A stretch of DNA of 47,007 nt, from contig CAIYJE010000168.1 in NCBI GenBank assembly GCA_903926465.1, forward strand, positions 1-47,007, given 5' to 3'. This document shows positions 1 to 7,670 of this stretch, piece by piece; position 1 is the first letter of the stretch, and every line of letters begins with the position of its first letter. The DNA comes from an uncultured Planctomycetales bacterium. Its GTDB lineage: Bacteria > Planctomycetota > Planctomycetia > Isosphaerales > Isosphaeraceae. The notes under the pieces are model-generated. The model had not been told where the DNA came from. It was given only the letters and a program-made list of their open reading frames with translations, and made no database searches. The position numbers were made by a program, and so were the translations under genes.

Positions 1-49
1 ACTGATAGCCGCGAATGCCGAAAGCGTGATACAACAAACTGGTGGACAT
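1..49 (-). CDS. ISL3-family transposase, N-terminal fragment cut by window edge
   Basis: Reading leftwards from the ATG at 49, the sequence encodes MSTSLLYHAFGIRGYQ before the window ends. This matches, from memory, the usual opening of ISL3-type transposases found in planctomycetes (a short lead, then a HAFGIRGY-like segment before the zinc-binding cysteines). A strong ribosome binding site (AGGAGG on the minus strand, about 55-60) sits five to six bases before the ATG, which supports this start. Only 16 codons are visible, so whether the gene is intact cannot be judged. The start codon lies inside one arm of a perfect inverted repeat (separate entry). The family call is recognition of a short N-terminus and would fall if the continuation lacked the ISL3 DDE domain. 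Confidence 0.7.
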   Translation of the reverse strand, partial: MSTSLLYHAFGIRGYQ

Positions 50-107
50 GCGGACCTCCTAACCTGGAGCCTCTTTTTGCAACTCCAATTAGAATCCGCA
101 TGTCCAC
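42..107 (-). promoter_or_regulatory. Inverted repeat covering the transposase start codon
   Basis: GTGGACATGCGGA at 42-54 is exactly complementary to TCCGCATGTCCAC at 95-107, giving a 13-bp stem with a 40-nt loop. In a minus-strand transcript the 3' arm contains the transposase ATG, and the Shine-Dalgarno bases fall at the edge of the loop next to it. A transcript entering from outside the element would fold and hide the start. A transcript beginning within the loop would lack the 5' arm and stay translatable. That logic is known from IS10 and IS50; applying it here is inference. Confidence 0.6.
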
Positions 108-236
108 TACTTGCAAACCGGCGCGTGCTTTAGCCGGATGAACCTAAAAAATATTGTTATTGGTCGGGGCTCCCCAATCCGCCGTACTCTCCGCCGATAC
201 TTCTCTCTCGATCCGCACCGATCTCCGCCTACCCAA

Positions 237-312
237 AACCGCAAATAGGAGCCGGTTTCAGAAATCGGCCTTACAAGCCCTACAGCCGGCCTTTGTAAGA
301 ATTTCAATTATG
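237..312. repeat. Diverged 76-nt direct repeat, copy 1
   Basis: This segment aligns without gaps to 1784-1859. Overall identity is about 70 percent by eye; the last 26 bases (CGGCCTTTGTAAGAATT and onward) match at 24 of 26. Read on the minus strand, both copies begin ATG-(A/C)A(A/G)-TTC-TTA-CAA-AGG-CCG, encoding M(K/Q)FLQRP, and stay open for some distance. I do not recognise a protein family, so I treat them as repeats, not genes. Together they bracket the deaminase-like gene at 657-1412. Confidence 0.6.
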
Positions 313-438
313 GCGATTATCGCGACCCCCCGTTGACCAGATAGTCTCATCCAGAGGCGGTACCAGGCCGGTGGCAATCGGTTTTTTAAAAACGCCATAA
401 CTGTTATTCGATTAAACACTTAGTATCTACGAGGCGAA

Positions 439-504
439 AGGACATGCATTGCGTACCTTTGAATCGTCAGTCGTTGAGTGAATCAATCCTGCGTTGCATG
501 TCCT
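439..504. repeat. Second inverted repeat with the GGACATGC core
   Basis: AGGACATGCA at 439-448 pairs perfectly with TGCATGTCCT at 495-504, a 10-bp stem with a 46-nt loop, followed by GTCTTTTTCG. It shares the octamer GGACATGC with the hairpin at 42-107, and the spacing between the two octamers is almost the same (54 and 56 bases). The T-rich tail could make it a weak terminator for a plus-strand transcript, but no gene ends just before it. Apart from this structure and the repeat at 237-312, I see nothing in 108-656. Confidence 0.5.
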
Positions 505-656
505 GTCTTTTTCGTGTCTTTTCCGGATGACCCGAAGACGGCGTTATCCATGCCATCAGAGCAGGCATTTGTCGGTTGCGTATGGTGTAGTCGGCTCGTG
601 CTGGAGTAAAAGCTCGCCCCACCGCAAGCACGTGTCAATTGAAGTCCAACCCATCG

Positions 657-1412
657 TCACATGAGTCGAAGCTCGGTCCTCACGCCTCGCAGGTCCATCT
701 CGTACTCGATCCCCTCGATCGGGGGTCGGCTGTAGAACCAACGAACGCCGTGGGCAGCGGCTCCCCCAGCCCTCCCCAGGATGATTTCAGGGAGCAACGG
801 CTCGATAGAATGCGCCGTGTAGATGTCAATGGCGGTCACGGCGGGCCAATCGCCTCCGAGGCCACGCAACCGGTTTTCCATGAGGTCCATGACGAACCGT
901 GCTTTGACGGCGATCGCCTCGGCCGAAGTCTCCCCGCCCCGTACGATCGCCTCCGGGGACAGTACGCCCTCGGGCAGTTCCCCAGCCCCGGCGGCCACGA
1001 ATGTGGTTGGAAGCGAAGAGTCACACGGCATTGAATACGTGAACCCATACAGAACAGGCTCCACTGGTGGGACCACAACGGGCGCCACGTTCGTGCGGGC
1101 CACCGGGTTGACGCCTCCGACTGAGAGTTTCCAGTCTTCTAGTATATCAATGTAATCAGCGTTGAACCGGGCGAAGCCGTCGAATGTGAATGGCTGAGGC
1201 GAGCGAATTTCGACACCGCAGAGAGCCGCCCTGGGCCGTCCTATTCTGGCCAGGTGCCTATCGATCAGGTCAAAACCTTGGCGGTAAGGCTGAGGCCGGT
1301 GAAGTGTGACGTGGACAAGCTCGTGCCCAGGTGCCGAGACGACCCCGGCAGAGTACGGTGCAATGCCGGACAGGAAACGGTAGCCGCCCTCGGTGTGGTC
1401 GATCAGGGGCAT
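657..1412 (-). CDS. RidA-superfamily protein, CnbZ-like (2-amino-5-chloromuconate deaminase type)
   Basis: This 251-residue soluble protein resembles, from memory, the CnbZ family: RidA/YjgF-fold deaminases first described for 2-amino-5-chloromuconate hydrolysis in chloronitrobenzene breakdown. Recognisable segments are GGYRFL near residue 10, a CGVEIRSP stretch near 65, GVNPVARTNV near 100, the paired GAGELPEG and RGGETS segments near 140-160, and the C-terminal RPPIEGIEYEMDLRGV. Length matches the family. It starts with ATG; only a weak GGAG precedes it. It stands alone between repeats, with no aromatic-degradation genes nearby, so the substrate is unknown and a general imine/enamine deaminase role is as likely. 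Its setting beside IS sequence and direct repeats fits recent arrival, but that is inference. Confidence 0.65.
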   Translation of the reverse strand: MPLIDHTEGGYRFLSGIAPYSAGVVSAPGHELVHVTLHRPQPYRQGFDLIDRHLARIGRPRAALCGVEIRSPQPFTFDGFARFNADYIDILEDWKLSVGGVNPVARTNVAPVVVPPVEPVLYGFTYSMPCDSSLPTTFVAAGAGELPEGVLSPEAIVRGGETSAEAIAVKARFVMDLMENRLRGLGGDWPAVTAIDIYTAHSIEPLLPEIILGRAGGAAAHGVRWFYSRPPIEGIEYEMDLRGVRTELRLM

Positions 1413-2144
1413 TCAGAGGCTCCATTGAGAGACATCGGCCGACGACACTCGCTTACACAACCGTCGAACACCTGACGGCGATACGGGCCAGTTCATTCTC
1501 ACCGTTTGACCTCGGGTCAACTACTTATAATCCATCGCACGGAGGCAGTCCAACGCCCATCCAAGAACGCTTTACTCCCAGAATCCGTGATGGTTTCTCA
1601 GTGGCTCAGCCAAGCAAGAAGAAAGGACGCCAGAACTCCGCCTACGATCCTCGGAGCTGTTCGAGCACATGCACGTGGAGAGGACTGTTGGCCTCCGGGA
1701 ATGACGGCAGCGGCTTGGACACGGTTGCCAAGTTCGTCGTCCAGCTCATCTGGAGCCGAGGCGCATTGGGGGGCCGGACCTCAAACCCGAATAGACGCCC
1801 ATTTTCAGGCAGTGGCCTTAAAATCGTTATAATCGGCCTTTGTAAGAATTGCAATCATGCCAGGCTGGATCAGCTCCCCATGTATGGACTGTCTTATCTG
1901 AGTAGCGGTGGGGTTTGGGATTTCCGGGTTTTTGAAATAATCCACAAAATGAATTAAAGTAATACCTTGTGTTCAATTAAGCGTGATAATGTTGGTTGGT
2001 TTCGCGGTCCGTTTCTACTCGTGCGCACTAAGAATAGAGCAGCCAATTTCGGCCCAGCGCTGTTGAAAAACAAGTTAACATCGGCAAGCCAGGAAGGAGA
2101 CTGAAAGAAACTTTCCTAAATTCTGCTTTTGTCCAGATTTCCCA
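1413..2144. other. Gene-free stretch
   Basis: No convincing gene is present. Open frames here lack ribosome binding sites and protein-like composition. The only recognisable content is the second copy of the 76-nt direct repeat at 1784-1859. Base composition turns AT-rich from about 1900, as expected upstream of the promoter of the next gene. Confidence 0.5.
1784..1859. repeat. Diverged 76-nt direct repeat, copy 2
   Basis: Gapless partner of 237-312, with the most conserved part at its right end (1834-1859). Its minus-strand reading begins MQFLQRP against MKFLQRP in copy 1. The copies are 1.55 kb apart in direct orientation on either side of the CnbZ-like gene. Confidence 0.6.
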
Positions 2145-2153
2145 TGTTATATT
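2145..2153 (+). promoter_or_regulatory. Possible extended -10 promoter for the YTV gene
   Basis: TGT followed by TATATT fits an extended -10 element (TG-N-TATAAT) in the most AT-rich part of the upstream region. No good -35 hexamer is found at 16-18 bases. It would leave an untranslated leader of about 200 bases before the start at 2363. Confidence 0.3.
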
Positions 2154-2362
2154 CAAGTCAGAGAGTCGAATGACCGGGGCTGCCCCAAGCGTTTTCGAGG
2201 TGGTCTCACCTCAAAAAATGTCACAGCGGTCAGTTTGGTACGTTTTGACAGCAGACACGAGGAGTCTCTCAGGGATGAGGCTCGAATCTCCTCGGATTCT
2301 ATGGTCCGACACCGTTGAGCAGAGACACCACGGAAGTCGCCTTTGCTAACGAGGAGTGAATC

Positions 2363-3907
2363 ATGTCCAGGACTTTGAGATTGGCCTTGGTTTTTGGAGT
2401 GTTTGGGGGCTGGCTTGGCCTGAGCGCCCCGGCCCACGCCACTTACGGTGGTGCGGGAAGCCTGCGGTGTTGCCCCACCCAGGCCGTGGTTGCAGATTGC
2501 AGCACCGTGGCCATGCGGCCTGTGGTGCAAACCGAAATGCGTACCGTCCAGGAAACGGTTTATGACACCGTTCCCGTGACCGTTTACGAAACCCGTTATC
2601 GTCAGGCGTTCCGTACAGAGAGTGTGCAGGTGATGAAGCCTGTCACCGAGACCTCCATTGTTCAGCGGCCGTACACCGTTCAGCGCCCGGTTTACGAAAC
2701 CAGCATGCGGGAGCGGAAGTACACGGTGATGAAGCCCGTCTATCGCACTCAGCGGATGGAACGGAAGTATACGGTGATGAAGCCCGTCTATCAGACCAGC
2801 ATGCGGGAACGACGCTATTCGGTGATGAAACCGGTGATGCGCACCCAGCAACTGGAGCGTCGGTACACGGTGATGAAGCCCGTCTATCAGACCAGCGTCA
2901 AGCAGCGTCGGTACACCGTTCAACGCCCGGTTTACCAGAACACCGTCCAGCAGCGTCGGTACACGGTGATGAAGCCGGTCTACCAGACCAGCGTCACCCA
3001 GCGTCGGTACACGGTGATGAAGCCGGTTGTGCAAACTGTTATGCAGACACAGAGTTACCAGGTCCGCCGGCCGGTGACCACGCAGCGACAGGTGATGAAG
3101 GAATGCGGGTATTACGAAACCCAGCAGATTGAGATGCCTGGCGAAATTCGTGAACGACAGGTTCGCGTGGGTGGTTGTGGTTGCCCGTTGCTCGACAAGC
3201 TTCTGCACAAGGAAACTTGTTACACCACCGTGGCCTACCAGTGCCCCACTCAAACCATCAACAAGCGAGTGTTCGTCTCTCGGCCCGTCGTTCAGACCGT
3301 TTGCGAAACAAAGTACGTTTGCGAAACGATGACTCGCCAGGTTCCCGTTCAGACCTGTTCCTACCAGGCTGAAGAGCGGATCCAGAATATCCCGGTGACC
3401 ACCTGCCAGATGGTTCGCGAGGAGAAGGTTGAAAACATCCCGGTGACCACCTGCCAGATGGTTTGCGAAGAGAAGGTCGAAAACATTCCGGTGACCACCT
3501 GCCAGATGGTGGCCGAACAGCGGGTAGAGCCTTACCAGGTCAAAACCTGCGAGTACGTTAGAGAAGAGAAGGTCGAACAGATTCCTGTGACCACTTGCCA
3601 GATGGTGGCCGAGCAGCACGTGGAACCTTACGAGGTTCGCACCTGTGAGATGGTGGCCGAACAGCGGGTGGAACAGATTCCAGTGAAGACCTGTCGAATG
3701 GTCGAGGAACAGCGGGTGGAACAAATTCCGGTGAAGACCTGTCGGATGGTTGCAGAAACTGTGCAGCGACAGGTTCCCGTAACGGTTTCTGAACGGGTGC
3801 CCGTGACCATTCAGCAGACGGTAGCCCGGCAGGTCACTCGCCAGATTCCGGTCCAGACCTGCACCATGGTTCCAGTTGCTGTGCCTGCTTGCAGCACCTG
3901 TGACTGA
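2363..3907 (+). CDS. YTV-repeat cysteine-rich exported protein, probable cell-surface structural protein
   Basis: This 514-residue protein has a signal peptide (residues 1-26, ending AHA) and an SD of GAGGAG six bases before its ATG. Residues 104-234 hold nine repeats of a unit like RRYTVMKPVYQTSV, with the YTV tyrosine at 104, 120, 136, 152, 168, 184, 200, 216 and 232: an exact 16-residue period. A cysteine-bearing middle follows (residues 248-320). Residues 332-460 form a second array, IPVTTCQMVxEEKVEN-like, with cysteines at 332, 348, 364, 380, 396, 412, 428, 444 and 460, again every 16 residues. YTV proteins (Pfam YTV) were defined in Rhodopirellula baltica and are linked to the cysteine-rich planctomycete wall. 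A structural, disulphide-linked role is therefore likely but not shown. It appears monocistronic, with its own hairpin after the stop. Confidence 0.85.
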   Translation: MSRTLRLALVFGVFGGWLGLSAPAHATYGGAGSLRCCPTQAVVADCSTVAMRPVVQTEMRTVQETVYDTVPVTVYETRYRQAFRTESVQVMKPVTETSIVQRPYTVQRPVYETSMRERKYTVMKPVYRTQRMERKYTVMKPVYQTSMRERRYSVMKPVMRTQQLERRYTVMKPVYQTSVKQRRYTVQRPVYQNTVQQRRYTVMKPVYQTSVTQRRYTVMKPVVQTVMQTQSYQVRRPVTTQRQVMKECGYYETQQIEMPGEIRERQVRVGGCGCPLLDKLLHKETCYTTVAYQCPTQTINKRVFVSRPVVQTVCETKYVCETMTRQVPVQTCSYQAEERIQNIPVTTCQMVREEKVENIPVTTCQMVCEEKVENIPVTTCQMVAEQRVEPYQVKTCEYVREEKVEQIPVTTCQMVAEQHVEPYEVRTCEMVAEQRVEQIPVKTCRMVEEQRVEQIPVKTCRMVAETVQRQVPVTVSERVPVTIQQTVARQVTRQIPVQTCTMVPVAVPACSTCD

Positions 3908-3941
3908 GTGATTTTGGTTCGGCTTTCAAAGATGTTTCCTG

Positions 3942-3970
3942 CGAGCCCGGCACGAAAGTGACCGGGCTCG
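3942..3970 (+). terminator. Stem-loop after the YTV gene
   Basis: CGAGCCCGG (3942-3950) pairs with CCGGGCTCG (3962-3970). The stem continues as CAC/GTG around a GAAA tetraloop with one bulged A. The downstream bases are not a clean T run, so this may be a rho-independent terminator of modest strength or an mRNA 3'-stabilising hairpin. Confidence 0.55.
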
Positions 3971-4068
3971 TTGCGTTCACCCAGGCATGATCTCTTGATC
4001 ATGAAGGTGAAAGACCGGATGCTCAGGGAAGATCCCCTTGATCGAGGGGCTGAAGAGCGGGGCAAGCC

Positions 4069-5409
4069 ATGAGCGAATTGACTGAAGGCCCGAATCGAAC
4101 ACCTGAACGGGAAACGCCTCGGCCCCCTGCACGCGAGAGCAGGAATCGTCGGTTGCAGGTGCTCGGCCTGCTCGCGGTTGCGCTGGTGGCCGGGTTGGCG
4201 ATCTGGGCTTCTGGATTGCTGTCCACGGACCGGAAGCAGACCGAGGCGATTGACCGGTTGATCAGGAACCGTCAGTACGAAGAGGCCCGCATCCAGGCGG
4301 AAAAATGGGTGGACTCGGCACCTGGTTCGGGGTCGGCCCAGTTCCAGAAGGCCAGGGCCTTGCTGGCGGTTAACCAGCCCCAGCAAGCGCTTGAGGCGGC
4401 CGATCTGGCCAGATCGCTGGGGATGGAAGACGCTCAACTGGCTCGCATCCTGGGAATCATTCATGCACGGAGCGGCCGGAACGTAGAGGCCGAGAAGATT
4501 TTGCGTCAGGCGCAGGCGATGGATACCGAGCCAGACTGCCTGGTTGAAGAAACGCTAGCTCAGCTTGACATGGCGGCGTTAAAGTTTGGCCCTGCGCTCA
4601 AGACTATTGAACGCTGGTCGCGGGTGTCGCCAACCGATCCACGGCCGCTTTTCTTCCGCGCAGAGATTGACCGGCAGGTGGGGGCCGACCTTGGTGTTTT
4701 GGTGAACGAATATCGCGCGGCACTTGACCGAGATCCGGATTTTGGTCCGGCCCGGTTGGGTCTGGCGGATATTTTACGGAAACAGGGAGAGCCGGAGCAG
4801 GCACTCGAAGAGTTCAAGCGGTACCTTGAAAAGAATCCAGATGCTGCGGCCGCGCTGGCGGGGGCCGGCCAGTGTGCGCTCGATTTAGGGCTTGAGGATG
4901 AGGCTCGTGACTGGTTTGATCAGGCGATCCAGGTTGATGCCGACCAGGTGACCGCCCTGGAAGGGCGAGTTGCGATTGCGCTTCGGGCAGGGGAGGCGGC
5001 TGATGCTTTGCCGCTGCTCGATCGCCTGGTGAAGCGTGACCCCATTCACGTTGAGCATCATTATCAGCGAGCGGTGGCACTTGAGCGGTTGGGCCGAACG
5101 GACGAGGCGAGGCAGGAGCGTGAGATAACCGATCGGCTCCGTAAAGAGAACACTGAACTGGACCGACTTCGCAAGGCAACTATCAAGAAGCCGCGTGATA
5201 TTGAGGTTCGCGCGGAGCTGACGCATTGGCTGCTGGACCATGACCGGGGCGCTGAGGGGGTGTCACTGGCGCGTCAGATTTTACAGATGCCCGGCGGGCA
5301 CCCGGCCACGGCTGTCAAGCTGTCTGAGTATTACGCCCGCCAGGGGAATACCGGCCTGGCCAATTACTACCGTGCTCAGGCAGGCCAGGGGACGCCCGGT
5401 AAACCTTGA
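4069..5409 (+). CDS. Membrane-anchored TPR-repeat protein
   Basis: 446 residues. A charged, proline-rich N-terminus (1-28) is followed by one membrane segment at about 30-52 (LQVLGLLAVALVAGLAIWAS) and then tetratricopeptide repeats through most of the remainder. Repeat signatures include ARIQAEKWVDSAPGSG near 75, LGLADILRKQGEPEQALEEF near 220 and the following AAALAGAGQCALDLGLEDEA unit. The topology suggests an N-in anchor with the repeats outside the cytoplasm as a protein-binding scaffold. The start has only a weak GCGGGGC upstream. The next gene begins 26 bases after the stop in the same direction and could be cotranscribed. No enzymatic domain is seen. Confidence 0.8.
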   Translation: MSELTEGPNRTPERETPRPPARESRNRRLQVLGLLAVALVAGLAIWASGLLSTDRKQTEAIDRLIRNRQYEEARIQAEKWVDSAPGSGSAQFQKARALLAVNQPQQALEAADLARSLGMEDAQLARILGIIHARSGRNVEAEKILRQAQAMDTEPDCLVEETLAQLDMAALKFGPALKTIERWSRVSPTDPRPLFFRAEIDRQVGADLGVLVNEYRAALDRDPDFGPARLGLADILRKQGEPEQALEEFKRYLEKNPDAAAALAGAGQCALDLGLEDEARDWFDQAIQVDADQVTALEGRVAIALRAGEAADALPLLDRLVKRDPIHVEHHYQRAVALERLGRTDEARQEREITDRLRKENTELDRLRKATIKKPRDIEVRAELTHWLLDHDRGAEGVSLARQILQMPGGHPATAVKLSEYYARQGNTGLANYYRAQAGQGTPGKP

Positions 5410-5435
5410 AGGTTGATCAAGAAAATGAGTGAGAT

Positions 5436-5942
5436 ATGTTGTTAACACGTTTGATCGAATTGATCCATATTCATTGGGCAGGGGTTGAAGCGTGGCCAGT
5501 GGAGTTTATGACATTAGAACGGCACCCAGATGGGGACTGGCGGGACCACGGTCACATCGTGCCGATTACTGGTGTGAAAGTTGATCGAGAGTACGAAGAA
5601 ATCGTGTTGATTCAGGAACCTGGTGCTCAGGCCATGACCGCAGTTGAGATCCAAAGAACGCTTGAAGGTTTGTTGGAACGGCGTTGGCGTTACACAGTTG
5701 AAACTCAAATGCCGCAGGGTAAACTGAACGAAATTCTATCCCATGTTCATGTACCAATTCTCGGTCTTGGTAAATGCTTGAATCGAAGTCGATATTTGCT
5801 GGTGTTTGTATCTACGCCCAAAGCCGAGGTACGCACGCGTTGGCCAAAAAGTTTTCAAGACGTTCCATTCGATGATTTGTGCCACTGGGAAACGGAACAT
5901 GGCTCGGGTGTTGCGATCGACTCCGGCTTTCGGTCGCTCTGA
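5436..5942 (+). CDS. Unrecognised protein, possibly frameshifted near its C-terminus
   Basis: 168 residues, not matched to any family I know. It is soluble and moderately acidic, with no signal peptide or membrane segment. Composition is poorer in GC than the neighbours, and so is the methyltransferase gene that follows. The frame closes with TGA at 5940-5942. The +1 frame is open across this point and continues to a stop at 6064-6066, coding a protein-like tail (EYLFADFTWFIPEAIRV and more). Dropping one base near 5940 would join the frames as GFRSLEYLFADF and give a product of about 209 residues ending 21 bases before the convergent gene at 6088. The gene may therefore be a recent pseudogene or carry a sequence error. 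Its start (ATG at 5436) has GAGTGAG nearby as a possible SD. Confidence 0.55.
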   Translation: MLLTRLIELIHIHWAGVEAWPVEFMTLERHPDGDWRDHGHIVPITGVKVDREYEEIVLIQEPGAQAMTAVEIQRTLEGLLERRWRYTVETQMPQGKLNEILSHVHVPILGLGKCLNRSRYLLVFVSTPKAEVRTRWPKSFQDVPFDDLCHWETEHGSGVAIDSGFRSL

Positions 5943-6087
5943 GTACTTATTCGCCGATTTCACATGGTTTATCCCAGAAGCGATACGTGTTAACAGGTCT
6001 CCTTGTGAGCTTGCCCTCCCAAACTCTCCAATCAAAACCCTGACGGAAGTATTTTTGATTTGGTGAAGGGCCAATCGTTGAGGCGGC

Positions 6088-6807
6088 TCAGGGAATAACG
6101 GTTCGTCCGTAGGTTTTGATGGAACCTTCAACGACCGAGTCGAGCCCAAACTCCCGCTTCCACCTGGCAAGTACTGAGGCCCCGCCAGCCTGCACATCAT
6201 CGAGCAGAATCACGGCCCCGTGGTGAAGGAAGGGCAGGGTCACCGGCAAAACTCCATGGCGGCAACCACGCGTGCCTTCCGGCGGGCCATCGCAAACAAC
6301 AAGCGTGATTTCCTGCTCTTGAAATGTGTTTGCTGGAAGTTTGTACCAGTCATAGTCATCGTAAGAGACGAGCGGACTGAAAAGTAATTCCACGTTCGTC
6401 AGGCCGAACTGATCAAGTGCGTTCTGAACTACGATTGCCCAGTGTTCGGAATGCTCCAAACAGACAACCCGTTGACCCTTGTGTTTGGCGACCAGCCCGA
6501 GAATGAGTGTACTCAGGCCGCTGCCGCATTCCAGGATCGTTCCTTCGGTCTCCCAGGCTTGCTGAGTCATTCCAGCCAGAAGTTCTTCCTTGGCTGACCA
6601 GCCCTTGTTTCCCCAGGTCAGGAACAGTTCGTTCAGTATTTCCACCGGGATGTTTGGTAGCGAGCGTTTGGCCTCTTGCAGGGCCGCAAGAAAACGATCG
6701 GAGGTTTCAGCCGGAGGATATTGTTTTTGTACCGATGTTCCCCAGTTGGTCCATCTTTGTGTGTAGAAAAGCTTTTTCACAAGGTCGCATCGAAGCCGTT
6801 GTAACAT
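6088..6807 (-). CDS. Class I SAM-dependent methyltransferase
   Basis: 239 residues with a Rossmann-type methyltransferase core. Motif I is ILECGSGLSTLIL (residues 91-103), the acidic end of strand 2 is CLEHSEHW (E118), motif IV is LVVCDGPPEGTRG (169-181), and a later acidic loop is VILLDDVQAGG (199-209). The DGPPEG form recalls the Methyltransf_24-type family that acts on sugars or small molecules; the substrate cannot be told. The start ATG has GAGGGAG about 12 bases upstream. The gene is convergent with the unrecognised gene to its left and shares that gene's lower GC, which hints that both arrived together. No glycan-biosynthesis cluster accompanies it here. Confidence 0.75.
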   Translation of the reverse strand: MLQRLRCDLVKKLFYTQRWTNWGTSVQKQYPPAETSDRFLAALQEAKRSLPNIPVEILNELFLTWGNKGWSAKEELLAGMTQQAWETEGTILECGSGLSTLILGLVAKHKGQRVVCLEHSEHWAIVVQNALDQFGLTNVELLFSPLVSYDDYDWYKLPANTFQEQEITLVVCDGPPEGTRGCRHGVLPVTLPFLHHGAVILLDDVQAGGASVLARWKREFGLDSVVEGSIKTYGRTVIP

Positions 6808-6926
6808 CGGCAGACTACTCCCTCTGTAAACCGAAATCGCACGGGCGATACAGGGTTATATTTAACAGATTGTACGAACGGATCCAATGCTTTCATTCTA
6901 ACTTGTAACCGTCATTGGTCATGGCT

Positions 6927-7670
6927 TCACTTACGATTGCTACCTGGTCGGAACACGGCGCGGAGCGTGGAGAGTTGGCCGAAATCGAAGAGGCGTCCCT
7001 CCATGGGGACCACGCATTGGAAGTCGAGTTTTCGAAAGCCACCGGGGAGGCCACTGCCCAGAACGTCGAGCCCGGCCGCGTTGGATGAAAAGGCCGGCAA
7101 GATCACCCAGTTCTCGTGGATCAGAAAGCAGGGCGCGGAAATTTCTTCCACTCGTAACGAGGGATGATGGTGGCCAATAATCCAGCGGCCCCCGTCCAGG
7201 TTCAGATGGCCGTGCGCAATTGACCAGCCTCCAAGCTCAATCTGGAGTGGGAGGAGGGTGGGCCCGTGCCCCTCATGGTTCCCGTGGATATGCACCAGTT
7301 CAATCTTTCGGTCGGCCAGCCATTTCGCCAGGCCTGCAACATCGTGCCTGGTGCGGGGGCAAGGCAAGGCCGACTCGATCAGGTCGCCGGCAACCACAAG
7401 CCTACGCACCGAGAGCCGCTGCGTCAGTTGCGTTAGCTTCTCAAGAGTCTCACGTAGCGTGTGCGCGGGCACCATATCTCCGCCTGATCCGCGGGCCCAC
7501 TCATAACCCAGATGCACGTCGGCAATCACTGCGGTTCCCAGCGCGCGGTGTACCAGAGCGCACTCGGGGGTAAGGGTCCAGCCCTCTGGTTGCGTGGGGT
7601 CAAGCGGCAGGAATTCCAACGGGGCAGAGACGGGCAGATTGGCCGGTGTATTGCCGGGATCGATCAACAT
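6927..7670 (-). CDS. pdeM: Ligase-associated DNA damage response metallophosphoesterase PdeM
   Basis: 247 residues of calcineurin-type metallophosphoesterase. Metal-ligand motifs are IADVHLGYE (D51, H53), VVAGDLIES (D96), HIHGNHEGHG (N131, H132), IAHGH (H153, H155) and IIGHHHP (167-169). This pattern and the physical link to an Lhr-like helicase identify PdeM, a member of the bacterial LigD-like-ligase/exonuclease/helicase/PdeM repair cassette. The helicase stop and this start overlap as TGATG. A GTG one codon upstream (7673) is an alternative, but ATG in the TGATG overlap is typical of translational coupling. Ligase and exonuclease partners are not in the window. Confidence 0.82.
   Translation of the reverse strand: MLIDPGNTPANLPVSAPLEFLPLDPTQPEGWTLTPECALVHRALGTAVIADVHLGYEWARGSGGDMVPAHTLRETLEKLTQLTQRLSVRRLVVAGDLIESALPCPRTRHDVAGLAKWLADRKIELVHIHGNHEGHGPTLLPLQIELGGWSIAHGHLNLDGGRWIIGHHHPSLRVEEISAPCFLIHENWVILPAFSSNAAGLDVLGSGLPGGFRKLDFQCVVPMEGRLFDFGQLSTLRAVFRPGSNRK

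Noticed and set aside
1331-1957. 208-codon plus-strand open frame
   Set aside because: Overlaps the start of the CnbZ-like gene, has no ribosome site, and its composition is not protein-like.
2153-3724. 523-codon open frame antisense to the YTV gene, rich in LHHRVPTL-like repeats
   Set aside because: It mirrors the 48-bp repeats of the real gene. It has no signal peptide or ribosome site, and the plus-strand protein has a perfect signal peptide and a known family.
4023-4226. Minus-strand open frames over the start of the TPR gene
   Set aside because: Shadows of a good coding region with membrane segment and TPR repeats on the plus strand.
5736-6200. 154-codon minus-strand frame between the unrecognised gene and the methyltransferase
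   Set aside because: Overlaps both genes and has no ribosome site or family resemblance.
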